From NCBI GenBank assembly GCA_011763485.2, contig JAANSK020081131.1, positions 1 to 27,349 of the forward strand: a stretch of 27,349 nucleotides of DNA, written 5' to 3'. The position numbers and the translations under genes are program-made. The notes beneath the pieces were generated by a model. It did not search any database and was not told the origin of the DNA. It was given only the letters and a program-made list of their open reading frames with translations. The stretch comes from Isoetes engelmannii (lineage: Eukaryota > Streptophyta > Lycopodiopsida > Isoetales > Isoetaceae). Positions 11,301 through 22,535 of this stretch are shown here, one piece after another. Each line of letters starts with the position of its first letter. Position 1 is the stretch's first letter.

Positions 11301-14300
11301 AGAACTGCTTACTTCTGCAGGCTTACTGTTGCTAATCGGCATGCCCGGCTGTGGAGAAATGCCAGTCATATTGGCAAATCCCAAATGAACAGGTTCTCCA
11401 GAACCCTTTAAAATGCATCCAAGAGCAAATGTTCCATTGCTTTGAAGAGATTTTGATTTATTGAATGTCTTCATTGCCGTGACAACAGCAGATAATGCTG
11501 CCCACCAATCATCAGTAGAAATAGACACGTTGTTTCGTTTATCTGCAGACAGTACATTTTTCTCCGGGTCATTACTTTTATAAATTGCCTCCCGGGATTC
11601 CATACTCGAAGAAGCTGACATAAGCAACCCAATTTCGTGACCACTTTCTGCCAGTGTCCTCACCATTGTACCAATAACATTACATCCTTCCTGCTGGATT
11701 GTTTCATTCATTCTACACACTGACATAGCTCCCACTACAGCAGAAACTGCACCATTTTTCACCATATTGGCTACACTCTTTATCCCTGCACTGTGGACTA
11801 AAGTCCAGAGTGTACTGCAGCCATGCCACTGAATCCTGACATCTTGGGGAAAGGATGCCATAGCAGATATCAATGCTCGAACACCTGTTTCCCTTTCTGT
11901 ATCTTTTGGAGCTCTAAGTGGTCGTTTTGCACTCCCCCAGTCAGGTATACCAAGCCCAGTTCTCGTGCAAAGTACTTGCAAAGCACCACATCCAGCTCTC
12001 TGGAGATGCAACAATTTTATCAATAGATGATGATGTTTAAGTAGTATAAACTGATGTATCCTCGTAAATAATGTACCTGAACTGTAAGATTCTGGCGATG
12101 ATGATCCATAGATATCGTAATCGCACCCCATGCGGCATGGCCTGTATTCGAGCTTACTGCTCTTGTGAGAGATGCCAAAGCAATACAGCTTTCTGCTTGC
12201 ATCTCTACATCACTAACAAATTCACGCATTGCTGCTATGATGAATGCAAACGCATCATCACACACATACTTCGAGTTTGTTGATGACAAATGTGCTGACA
12301 AGGCACGCAGTGCTGCTACCAAAGAAAAAGAAAGTAAAAATCTAGTAAGAGGTGGCATAATAAAAAGAGGGTTTAGTTGGCAAATACAGAATAATAGAAT
12401 AGAAGAGGGGTGCAAGCCCAAAAATTTGAGATATGTATTAGCAAGAGCTAAAATAAGATATTGCAGACTGAAAAAGGGTCTGCACTTGTTTTGCTAATAA
12501 AAGATTTGAATAATATTCACCATTCTGGCTTGAAACGCTTTAACAGAATATTTTTTCCAAGTTCAGAGCACAAAAAAGAGAGGAAAATAAAATTTGTTTT
12601 TGCTAATGGAAGGACTTATAAAATTGGCACCATTCTGTCATCAGATCTTATACTGAAATAAATACTTTGCCAAATTCAGAGAAAAGAGAATTAAATTTTC
12701 AAAGTTAAGCAATAGTAAATTAACCTAAATTTGCCACGTACCAGCCAGAGTTGATTGCGACTCGATGTCACAAGACTGCATTGCACTCAGAACTGTTCTC
12801 ACTGCCTTTTCCGCAAGCATTGGCACTGTTGCAGCATAGGCAACAGCAGCAAGTGCTGAAATCGAACTGCTGGTAGATTCTGAAGAGAAGCTTCCACAGC
12901 TAGGTGGTGTAAGTGATCCTTTGTTGGATCTATTTGAGCAGATACTCCTTGCAGCTGCCACATAGCTTCCAGATGGTGATTTCATGGCTCTTTTTACATC
13001 CATCGAATTTAGGTGCTCACCATATTTACAGGCAAGCTTCTGAACTGCCTTCGACGGAGCTGACCTTTGATCTCCCACTACATGATCTCCAGATAATGGC
13101 AGCTGGTTATCATTTACTTTCAATTTAACTGTCTCTGAAGCCACAACTTTTGGCGACTCCTTTCCAGAAAGGGCAGAACCAACAGAGCCAGTTGTGCTTT
13201 CACTTGATGTCCTCTCAGACCCAAATGGAGGAACTATGCTACCCAAACAATTCAAGCACCAGCTAAGCAAATCAACGTTATCTTTCCACACTTGCACCGT
13301 CTCTACAAAAGCTTCAGTAAGGGCCACATACATTTCTGCTGAGAGGAACTTGCCCCGTTTTCCTCCCAAGCTTCCAATAATGCCTGCCGCTTTTGACCCT
13401 GGACCAACCCCCTTTGTTTGCAGTGCCGCATTCAACAGCCTGTCTAAGGCGTTGCATCCTGCCGCAAGGACATCAGAAAGTCCACAGTCCTTCGCTAAAG
13501 TGTAGATGTTGGCTTCAATTTCCCCAACTTCAGCTTTTGTTGCAACAGTAGTTGAGCATATATCCTTCTTACCTCTTCCGTCAACCTTACTATCTACCTC
13601 TGAAGTTTCAGTCTTAGAACCATATCTAGGTTCATCCCTGTTGCATTTGCAGTTACACTTCCTGAGAAAACCACCACAAGCTTCTAAAGGCTTCCGTTTT
13701 TCTTTTCCTGAGACCACATTTTTAGCTGTAGTCTTGCTATTTGATTTCTCATTTGCCCTATGGGAAGCGCATGAATCTCCACAGCCATTATGGAGTATAG
13801 AGCATTTGCAGAAACAGGCATGTTCTTTGGCAGATTCCTCAAGTGCCCCATCTTCGCAGTGGTTTTCAGTTCCCTCTTTTGATAGCCCGGGTTCTTTTGA
13901 AGCATCTGTTTTCTGCATTTGCAGAACTTTTTCAGCCCGGTACTTGATCCTCAGGGACCTTCTCTGCCTCTCAGAAGTGGATAATCTTGTCTCAGACAGT
14001 CCATTGGCCAGCCCCTTGCAAGACGCTCGATTGTCCACTTCATCTAGCCCATCGATTGAATTCGCCATAGTAGAAGATGAAGGTTCTGACAAATGCTCAA
14101 TAAAAGAACTTTCTGGAAGGTCTCTCAAACTCTCATCATCCTCTTCCAACTCCCCAGCAGTCCGCTGCCGCTTCCGCCTAGACTCATTAGAAGAACATCC
14201 AGGCACAAGAGGGGCTGCAACATCTGCTGCTTGATCTATGGAGCAACCTTCCGTGCCATCTATGATGTCAAGTTCATCTGAACCGCTCTGTAATTCTTCC

Positions 14301-14983
14301 TCTTGCTCTGTACATCTTGGCAGAACTGCTGTTTTTACAGTCGCAGTTGCTTTTCCTCCTTTACATGTTACTTTTGAAGGACCGCCATGCCAACGAAAAT
14401 GCCGGATAGATGAGGCAATAAGACGAGCCCCATTAGCAGATATCACCACTGCAACAGAGGAAGGTGAGGGCGATGCAAGGGACGCACCAATCTCTCCAAG
14501 CAATCTTTCTGCAAACTCAGGATCATCCCCTTTAATTGCTTCTTGCAACCCCTTAACATATTCATATAAAACATCTTGCTTTGACTCCTCCAACAATGAT
14601 GCAGAAGAAGAATTAGAAGATTCTTCAACAACAGCTGAGAGACTGATGCCTGAACTAGAAGACAAAGATGAAGAGAAGGATGAAGAGGCTGCAGTGATAG
14701 TCCCAGACACTTCAAATCCTGTTGAAAATGCTGAAAATGAAGCTGAAGATATGCAAGCCAGGGAAGGGGGTGAAGAAGCAGAAGGAAAAAGAGACGCAGA
14801 AGATGACCCACAAGTTGCAGTAGACGATGACCATGCTGCTGGAGATTGGGGGAGAATATCAGCAACAGGAGGAGTAGACAAAGGGAGGGAAAGATGATGA
14901 GAGGTAGACTTGCTAGAGCTGGAACAACTTCGCCTTGCTGAGGTTCTAGAGGCCGGATTTGAAGAAACGGTGTTCTTCGGCAT
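5355..14983 (-). CDS. Giant armadillo-ankyrin-RING protein, probable E3 ubiquitin ligase (six exons, 2,877 aa)
   Basis: Exons in coding order are 14983-12742, 12315-12077, 11999-9688, 9446-8252, 8080-7950 and 7869-5355 (8,634 nt). All introns are GT-AG (426, 77, 241, 171 and 80 nt) and every junction keeps the frame. The start is fixed by an in-frame TAA at 14993-14995. Residues 1-130 are Ser-rich; a basic patch RRKRQR (269-274) could be a nuclear signal; a Cys cluster spans 390-447. Armadillo-like helical repeats run from about 490 to 2040, with recurring cores such as MQAESCIALASL, VQRAGCGALQVL, IQWHGCSTLWTL and IQQEGCNVIGTM. An ankyrin-like segment (HEAAEAGDVTSLHALAKKG...HGHTGEWYAGKHGHLNAV) lies at about 2051-2101, and helical, charged sequence at 2282-2391. 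A C3HC4 RING ends the protein (2828-2867): C-x2-C-x11-C-x-H-x2-C-x2-C-x10-C-x2-C, all ligands present. RING proteins of this kind recruit E2 enzymes, so ubiquitin-ligase activity with the ARM/ANK part binding substrates is inferred. The main doubt is whether the ankyrin-RING part (own ATG at 7865) is a separate gene. Confidence 0.82.
7870..7949 (-). other. Intron 5, the 80-nt junction between ARM and ankyrin-RING parts
   Basis: The donor AG|GTAAGA follows ...LGLM at 7949 and the acceptor TTTGTGATAG|G ends at 7870. Splicing gives M-R-I-M-A-P-D-K in frame. Retaining the intron gives AGG TAA, an immediate stop. An earlier acceptor (TTTGCAG) is only 25 nt from the donor, too short for a plant intron, and would lead to an early stop. 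The 77-nt intron 2 of the same gene shows that this size is normal here. Confidence 0.75.
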
Positions 14984-16346
14984 CTCTTTTTCTTATATAC
15001 ACTCTTTCGTCCTATCCTACCAATCCGGCATTGTTTGAACTACTCACTTCAAACCAAATTAATGCATTTTTCGGCAACCCAAATTCTGCGAGAGATCAGA
15101 TCCACACTTGATAAGCATAAAAGCCCTAAAGTGATGAGACTTGAAAGAATGCAGAATTGACATACCCTGTTTCAAAAGGGATCGGGTAGCATGGAAATGA
15201 TAATTTCCCTTGATTGTTGAAGATTAAGTGAATGTGCGCCTTCAAGGAGCTGACACTATGCCCATTATAAATGAAACCTCCGCCGGAACGGCAAAGACAT
15301 GTGTGCGGCTGCCGGAGCCTCATATCTAAGCCAACCTGGGAAGAGATAACATGAGCAACGATTACCCTAGAATACTCGGACCTGGCAGCCCAATTGTAGT
15401 GTGTAAAGGCATTTGCCGGTACTCTTGTTTGGGATATAAATTTGCCACTGCCTACAGCCCGTCCAACCTAAAAAGGATAACAATTTTGTAGCCCAATGTA
15501 ACGTGTCAAATTGTTGGTCGGCCTTTGGTATTGAGGCTAGATTTTACCATCCTACTAGTAAACGTGTGTCTGGCGTTGCCGAGCTAATGTCGTGGTATGG
15601 TATGTGTTTTAACTTGTCTTTAACACATACCACTCACCTTTAATGTTCTTATGTGCAATTTTTGACAATTGATGTTGGCAAGAATCCTATTGTTTAGATT
15701 CGGTTTTTCTGGCATTCCGAAAAACTTTTTGGAATTTCTTTTTGGAATTTTTTTTTTTTTTAAGTGATATGATTAAGATTTTGAGGCTTATTACTTATTA
15801 GAAGCCGAAAAAAAAAAATCCGATTTCCAAAAATTGTAGTGATTTAGTTCCAACTTTCCCTTAGATTTCGGCCCCTTTCAAAATGCGGCAGATCGATTTG
15901 CCCCTTTGCTCCACGGCATGGATGCCACATGGTGAAGGTGTATCTGCTCCTCTATCGCCTAGGTTGAACCGCTATTTCCCTTTGTTGCCCATATACTATA
16001 CGTAATCCATTATTTTCTTTGTTGCAGATGCATGCAGCACAAAGCATGTCCAGGCTTTTATATTACAGGAAAATGCATCCAATATGTATTCGTGCCAAGG
16101 TTGTAGAGGCAGTCTCCTCTTATATATAATTCATAAACCTCATATCAATTGGACGCTTCTTTGCAAGGAAAGGAGGTTAATGAAATTGGATTAAACATTG
16201 GTTTTGCAGTATATGATACTGCCATTGTCAGGGAAGATGAAGCATTACAAGGTAAAAAGTGGAAGCAAGAGTTATTTCAGAAACTTCCTTTTCAATATTG
16301 TAGTCTTTAACTAATAATCTCCTCCCTGTTGCAATGCTCATTTCAT
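14984..16346. other. Upstream region of the giant gene and gene-free DNA
   Basis: The first few hundred bases should hold the 5' UTR and promoter of the minus-strand gene; I cannot place the transcription start. An 11-bp inverted repeat (15598-15608 and 15622-15632) forms a hairpin. A run of about 14 T lies at 15748-15761, followed by an A run near 15810. Open frames are short and show no recognisable protein. Confidence 0.45.
15598..15632. repeat. Inverted repeat with 11-bp perfect stem
   Basis: TGGTATGTGTT (15598-15608) and AACACATACCA (15622-15632) pair perfectly around a 13-nt loop. There is no T-run after it on either strand and no gene end nearby. It may be a chance hairpin or the tip of a small inverted-repeat transposon; I found no flanking target duplication. 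Confidence 0.7.
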
Positions 16347-16532
16347 ATCTGCGATGTTTTGAAATTGATGCATAGCGCAAAATTGTCTAGACCATCCAGG
16401 TAAGTGGCAACATCTAGCTTGCTTCTGCAAATTCTGCACTAGAATTAATCTGGCCGATCTGCATGAAATTACCTACAATGTTTGAAGGTGATGCATAGCG
16501 CAAACCATCCAGGTAAGTGGTAACATCTAGCT
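16347..16532. repeat. Direct duplication of about 75 bp carrying a consensus 5' splice site
   Basis: Copy 1 (about 16347-16419) and copy 2 (about 16458-16532) share TGATGCATAGCGCAAA and then CCATCCAGGTAAGTGG with ACATCTAGCT after it. Copy 1 has a short extra insert between the two shared blocks. Both copies keep CAG|GTAAGT, an ideal plant donor site on the plus strand, though no coding exon can be shown upstream. Confidence 0.75.
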
Positions 16533-17310
16533 GCCAGTTTTAGAATTGCTTGCTGCCAAAAGTTCTACTTGGCATGTGCAGGAGCAACATATTTCGGTCC
16601 CTTTATTTTTTGCAAGACATCTTGATGAGCAAAATAGCATGAAAACAATATTAAAGCGTAAATATTTGTTTATGTTGTTGTGGGTCTGTTGCAATCCAAG
16701 TACGTGCATGTGCTTATTTTGCGGTTGGAAATGTTTGCAGCTTGAAGTAGTGTACAAGGTTCCAGCAGCTTCTACCTCTCCGTCAATAAGGGTGCATCAA
16801 AATGGGTAATTCCAGTGCTGTTGTTTTGCTCTAGGAATAGATTGTCCTATTTGCCACTTTGTTATAACTCTTTTACATGTTTGCAACAATGGATTAACTC
16901 GTGTACATGTGCTTGCACCAATGGATTGCAGCCAAAACTTCTTAAGTTTGAATAGTCACCATCCATCACCATCGTCCATCAACAGCCAGTAAGGATGACT
17001 TATTATTGTCTCTTTTGTTCTTCATAGTATCAAAAGACTGCTTATCTACCAGTTGCTTTCACATCATCATGTTGTCTTTTGTGTTGTATCCGTATGGACT
17101 AGGTTCTCAAGACCTTACTTGTTGTTGTTGTTGTTGTCTACTGCCTTTGCATGCACTCGCTGCATTTTCTTCTTGATGTTGGTTGCACCTTACTTCCGTC
17201 AAGAGCAGATTGCACATTAGGTTTGCGTTAAAGTCTCATCCTAACTAGAAATGAAGGATTTCTAAATAATACTAAGAAAGATCGTAGGTTATCAATGGAT
17301 CTTCTCTTCT
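16533..17310. other. Gene-free DNA with a GTT microsatellite
   Basis: Only short frames without recognisable protein are present. A pure GTT microsatellite runs from 17121 to 17137. Segments rich in T and GCAG-like acceptors on the plus strand, together with the donor sites just upstream, would allow a spliced non-coding transcript, but this is speculation. Confidence 0.4.
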
Positions 17311-17572
17311 ACCCAAGTGCATTGGCATGTACTCCGAATAGCATTTGGTCTAAAGGCATAAGCTATATGCAAGTTACGGCAACATGGATCTTTTTTTTTT
17401 TTTGCCCATTTGCATTACCATGTACTCTGAATAGCATTTGGTATGAAGGCCAATAAGCTATATGTAAGCTATATACAAGTTATGGTAACATGTCCTCTGC
17501 CCATTTGCATTAGCATGTACTCTGAATAGCATTTGGTCTGAAGGCCAGTAAGCTAACCCAAGTTACAGCAGC
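17311..17572. repeat. Three tandem copies of a 75-95-bp unit
   Basis: The units start near 17311, 17404 and 17498. Each has TGCATT, a CATGTACTC(C/T)GAATAG core, GCATTTGGT, AAGGC, AAGCTA and AAGTTA in the same order. Copies 1 and 2 are separated by a run of 13 T (17391-17403). Identity is high in the core and lower toward the end, where copy 2 has an extra AAGCTATAT-like piece. There is no open frame through the array. Confidence 0.85.
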
Positions 17573-19139
17573 ATTAAAGAGTTGGCCGCTGGAGTACCAA
17601 TGAGTGGCATAAGAGTTGGACTTGGAGCTGTGTAGTTTATGTACATATAATAATAGGAAGAAATATTGGGTGCAAATAGAGTAGTATTTTGAAATTTATG
17701 TTGTGTGCCAGGTAGGTATGTTGTTTACTTTGATCATAACCTGAAGCATAAGTCTATTCAGGTTCATTTTAGAAGAAATATTTTGACTATTATTAACTAG
17801 ATGGTGAAGCTTTATTAACAATGCAAATGGTACTTGGTTGTTTGGTGTTTTTGTCTTGCAGGGAGTGACTAGGAGTCAACAACTTGCCTACTTTCCCCAA
17901 GGTAGCATTACATTCTAAAATTGCAAGAGTCCAGTTTTATATTCTAGGTTTGCTAAAACCCAAACCATATTTACATCAAGGTTCAAGAACCATTGGAGAA
18001 CCGGCACGCATAATTAGCAGGTCATGGATGGTTGCATTCTTATAACAATTCCCATGAATAAATGCACTATGAAGTGTTGCCATGATGGTCAATTGTTATT
18101 CCTTCTTAGTCATTTCATTTATGTTTCTTTCTTTTTTGTGAGATCTTTTGTTCTGCTGTCGGGCTTGCACTGACCAAAGTTTCTAACTGCTAGAATTAGA
18201 GCTCATTCACCATGTATTTCAATTACTGTACAATGGATAATTTGGAGATCCAATTCTGGAAACCAAATTATTCAACCAAAATTGTCCATGAAAAGCATAA
18301 AACATCTTGCTTGGAATATAGCATCTTGGATTTTGCTTGTTTCTTTTGTCCACACTAGCTATATGTAACCAGGATGTTACTAAGTGCATCCCTATGATAG
18401 TAAGTGCACAGTTTTCTATATGACCAGTCAAAGGTGGCAGTTGCAGTGTACTTCATGCATCATGACATTAAGTGCATAGTGTGAGCCGACCATCAATCTT
18501 CTATGTCATTTAGCGAAGATGGCATTTATTGACATTGTGAACATCTTAGTTGTCTATCAACAAATCGATTATATGATTGTATACGGGATGACAATCCATT
18601 CCCCATTTTCTCGAGATGTAATTTTCCCATAAACTACTTAAGAATCTACATAGCGACTTTACATGCCAACCACGTTGCAAATTGGTTCACTACAACTTAA
18701 TAACCAACACAAGAAACGTTGAATTCGAACATGTATGATACAAATACATATTTGACCATTGAATAGGAAAAATATTCTCCAATTACCAATATGAGGCAGT
18801 ACATATGTAAAATCACTTCTTAAGTATATTATAGATGCCATTGTCATTTGATACACCCCTTTGCAATCTAGGTGATGCTCTCCCGCACCAAACTACCACC
18901 AAAGTCGTTGCATGTGAACAATACACCTAACATCAAAATCATTTCAATATGTATGTTTAAGTGTGTCTACAACTTCATCAGTGCCTACAATAGACCCATA
19001 TTTAAGTCGGGCAATGCTGGGCACCCGTTACTAGTAAACATTATTTGCTTTTGTAAATAATGTGGGGGGCAATTACATTTACCTCTAAAGATACACTTTC
19101 AGGCTATTCTCACAACATGCGCCTTACCGACTTCTATAA
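17573..19139. other. Gene-free AT-rich DNA left of the transposon-like unit
   Basis: All frames are short and stop-rich, with no RNA gene or domain that I recognise. The left end of the neighbouring transposon-like unit may lie here, but I compared this stretch with 26295-26900 and found no convincing terminal inverted repeats. Confidence 0.4.
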
Positions 19140-22100
19140 CTTGGGAAGTGTCCATCCTGTGTAGCCCACCATGATTGACACCTCCACATCCATGGCATCG
19201 GCAAGCGGCTTACACGTTCGTCAATAAACTCAACTTCCCGCTCTGATGTGTTGTTAGATCCAAGCAATTCATGTTCCAATTCTGCATAATGGGATACTTA
19301 TAGTTTCTTGGCCACAAGAGTATGTTCCTGTGTGTCGTGGAGCTCTTTTTCAGCATCTTCCATATCTCTGATTCCATACATTCAAACGTGGGCTTACATG
19401 TTAAGAAGGTAACATACCATCAAGCAAGTTGCCTAATGCCTCTAGCTTTTCTATAGTAGGTTCTAATGCTGCAATATCTTTCTCTATAGACTCCATGAGT
19501 GTCTTTGTGCATTGCATCTTGGCTTCAAAGGTCTCGGCATCTAGTTGTTCTAAGATTGTATCTAGGTTGGATATGTCTGTATTCTGTGTAATCCTGGTAT
19601 CAGGCCTATTAGGATCCTGGCCCGAGTGTTCTTCATTTTCTGGCATCTCCTCTTTTTTTGCTTCTCCAGTGGCCTGACATGCCATTTTTTCTAAGGTTTC
19701 CAAGAAAGATCTAAGAAAAAGATCCTCGTTTTCAAAGGCCAGACTCCTTTTATCTTGCATGAGGGCAACACGAGAAGTTGTACCAGCAGAAAAGAGTCTA
19801 AGACACATCTATCCTGGGCCATCTGGCATTTCAATACATGGTCGCCATCCGTGGCTGCCCAACCATACCGAGGCTTACCTGTGAAATAAGTTTGAAACTT
19901 TTTTCTAATTTTTCATAATCATCCTCTACACCTGTGAGTGGCATTGGTGGCAACGGAGTGCATCTTGGGGCAATGCTCAGCATGTTTAGACGCAGATCTA
20001 ATTCTGGTTGCAATGGGACAAGTTTACCTTGCTCCTATTGATGCACATATGACTAATATAATATTGATATTCCTTCACTTTTTTATTGCTTACCCACCCT
20101 TGTTCTTCATATGTGCCAAGAGAAATATGAGACCTGCCTTGGATTTGACTTTGACTATACACGCAATTGGGCAAGTTAACAAATTGCATTAACACCACTA
20201 GATGATAGATCTTTGAAGTGGTCATGCTAGCTATCCTCGTAAACAACTCTAGATATTTCTTGCAATCCCAAACCTTTTTGAAACCACGGATATCGACGAA
20301 GACGAGACTTGCATTTTTTGCCCACCTTAATAACAAGGTTTCCTTCATTATTTTTGCTTCCTCCGACTTAAGAATAGCCCTAATCGGCTCTAGAAAAGCA
20401 ATGGGTAAGTTACCAAGAACATGATCTTTATTGTAATTGCCTTTCACGTATTTAGAATATGAATTAGATATGTTTAGAATCCTCTGCTCTGTGAAGCTTG
20501 GAAAATCCACTACCAGATCCTCAAATTTAAAATAATCCTTTTGCAGCAAATTATTTGCGTAAGATAAATTCTCCCTTCGCATATGAAAGAGTTTTGATGT
20601 CCAATGACCTTTGCTTGCAATCAAATCTACCCGAATAGCCTGGTTGCACCTTCAAAAAACCCTTGCCTTCCAAAATTTCATCCAATAGCTAGGAGATGTC
20701 TGCATTTGACATTCCCCTCAAATATATGAGCCATGTCTTGTTGAAATAGTCTTTACTTGGCTTCTCTAGAAGTTTACCATGGTCATCAAATAATTTTCTA
20801 TTTACCCACTTACCCTCGACCTCCATTAGTTTCTTCCAAACCCTTTCTTCTAGGAATATAAACTGCTTTTCATCCTTTAAGTCCTTTACCTTCAAGGTGG
20901 TAGTGGCTATATCAACAAAATCCTGCTGAAAAAAGGTTGTTAGGATCGCGACCGCGTTTTTTATGAGCTATATTTGGAAGTACCTTCCAGGCACGTTGTC
21001 GTCGTACCAATGGGCCCCTGTGGAGGACACTCGTATGCTTTGTGCTGGTGGCGCAACTGTTGAAGCTTCTTGATTAGGGGTTCTTTGTACACAATGTTTG
21101 CTATAACGTCGTTACATTGAATGCTAAGCTCAATATATTCTTTATCAGTCAAGTTACCATTTATGACTCTAGTCCTTCTTCTGGCATAAGCTTTAGCAAA
21201 TTCCATCTGTTGCTCCAACTCACCGGCCACTAAACAGAGAAACTGTGTAGCACAGATGCTATGGATTACCAGATATTATAAACACTTCTTGCCCTTGAGG
21301 TCAGATGAAGTTCGCCATGTGATCCTTTTTCTAGAAGTGTCCATAGCGAAATTGTTAGAGAAATCTATATTAAAGTGTTAGTGATGTAATTCAAACTAAT
21401 TACCTGCTATGGGGATCAAAAGGCACAACATCCGCAGGAGTGAGGACCTTCGTAGGATAAGTCTTAAAACTTTTAACTAACGTTTGCACGTGGTCATTAG
21501 AGCACATCCGATGCATTAGGTTAGCAGGAGCTAGTTCACAATAAAAAATGGAAACCCTCATAAACCAATTGACTCCCATTAGATAAAAGCATTTGAGTTG
21601 TTCTAGTCTCAATGCAATTTCTTCAACCATTTTATGCTCTTCATCAGGATTAAATTTTAGATCCATCGGCATGCGAATTGCATGTGGCCAGGTGATAGCA
21701 TTCGAAGAGGATCGGGCTGTCGTTGCTGGTGGTGTACATAAGGTCTAAGCATATCGCTATTGTATGCATTCAGTGAAGATTGCGTAATTCTCCTAGAAGG
21801 GAGGACTTTAGAACTTGATGGAGAAGGGCCCAGTATGGCCAAAAGCATGGTCAGGTCAACAACACCTGAGAGAACATCCAATGTAGCTGGTTGAGCCATC
21901 TTGGTTCTTTGCCTCTGACGGCTCGCCTAAAATGGCCAATGGCTTCACAGATTGGCTTCTTTTTTTGGTTACAACCCTAAGCCAATTTATGTCTATTCTA
22001 CATGGCATTTCCTCATCCCCCTTAGCTTTGACTCCACAGCTTGGGGGTTTCTTGTTTGTAGACAACCCTTTTTTGCAAGTAGAAAAGCCTACCAAAATGT

Positions 22101-22535
22101 CCATGTTTCCTTTTATGCCTGATAAGGCCAACCCTCATACAAAGGTATTACCCAGCCATATGCTTTAGCGCTTGCCGAAACATTCTTGCATGTGGCCAGC
22201 TTATTCATATTATTGGCGACCATCATGGACGGGCCTTAATTTTTCCATTTAAACACATACTCAAGAAATTGAACCTGTTGGGTGTCTTCGACGCTACAGA
22301 TCAGAGCATTTTGTATATTGTTCTTCGTGCCTTCCCACATAGCCACCATGATTCCGATCTGGTCAACGTCTTTAGGAGCCTTGCCAGTCCGTAGAAACAG
22401 ACAAAGTTCTTTTCTATGATTACCTTTTGGAGATGAGGATTCCAGCCGAATTCAATCCCAGCGATTCAACAAGGTAAATGCCATCTTCTATGCTATTGGG
22501 ACTCTCGCCATTTAAACAGCCATGAGATTTTCATT
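19140..22535 (-). pseudogene. Decayed companion gene of the transposon-like unit, unknown protein family
   Basis: A series of minus-strand protein blocks runs from about 22535 to 19140, each clearly protein-like but in shifting frames and interrupted by stops. In order they contain NGESPNSIEDGIYLVESLG (22535-22420), KAPKDVDQIGIMVAMWEG, MVANNMNKLATCKNVSAS and AYGWVIPLYEGWPYQA, then LNAYNSDMLRPYVHHQQRQP, a block ending TPADVVPFDPHSR (21400), an RRRTRVINGNLTDKEYIELS block, a KVKDLKDEKQFIFLEERVWK block, and a long block at 20624-19998 with FHMRRENLSYANNLLQKDYF and NKDHVLGNLPIAFLEPIRA. The C-terminal part (19808-19200) is acidic and heptad-like, suggesting a coiled coil (MESIEKDIAALEPTIEKLEA). At least one plausible intron joins 20013-19879 to 19808 (Q|GTAAGC to GATAG|A). 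I count at least five breaks. No family is recognised. Its head-to-head position with the transposase-like remnant suggests an accessory transposition protein. Confidence 0.55.

Noticed and set aside
13506-14897. Long plus-strand open frames (242 and 219 codons) opposite exon 1 of the giant gene
   Set aside because: They lie antisense to a Ser- and Glu-rich exon whose codon pattern leaves the opposite strand free of stops. The peptides are low-complexity and match nothing known.
14991-14999. TATATAAGA just upstream of the giant gene's ATG as a TATA box
   Set aside because: It lies only 8 nt before the start codon, so transcription from it would begin inside the coding sequence. The next in-frame Met is about residue 306.
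16546-16809. Plus-strand open frame of 87 codons
   Set aside because: It has no domain, its composition is erratic and it overlaps repeat-rich gene-free DNA. The start is not supported by context.
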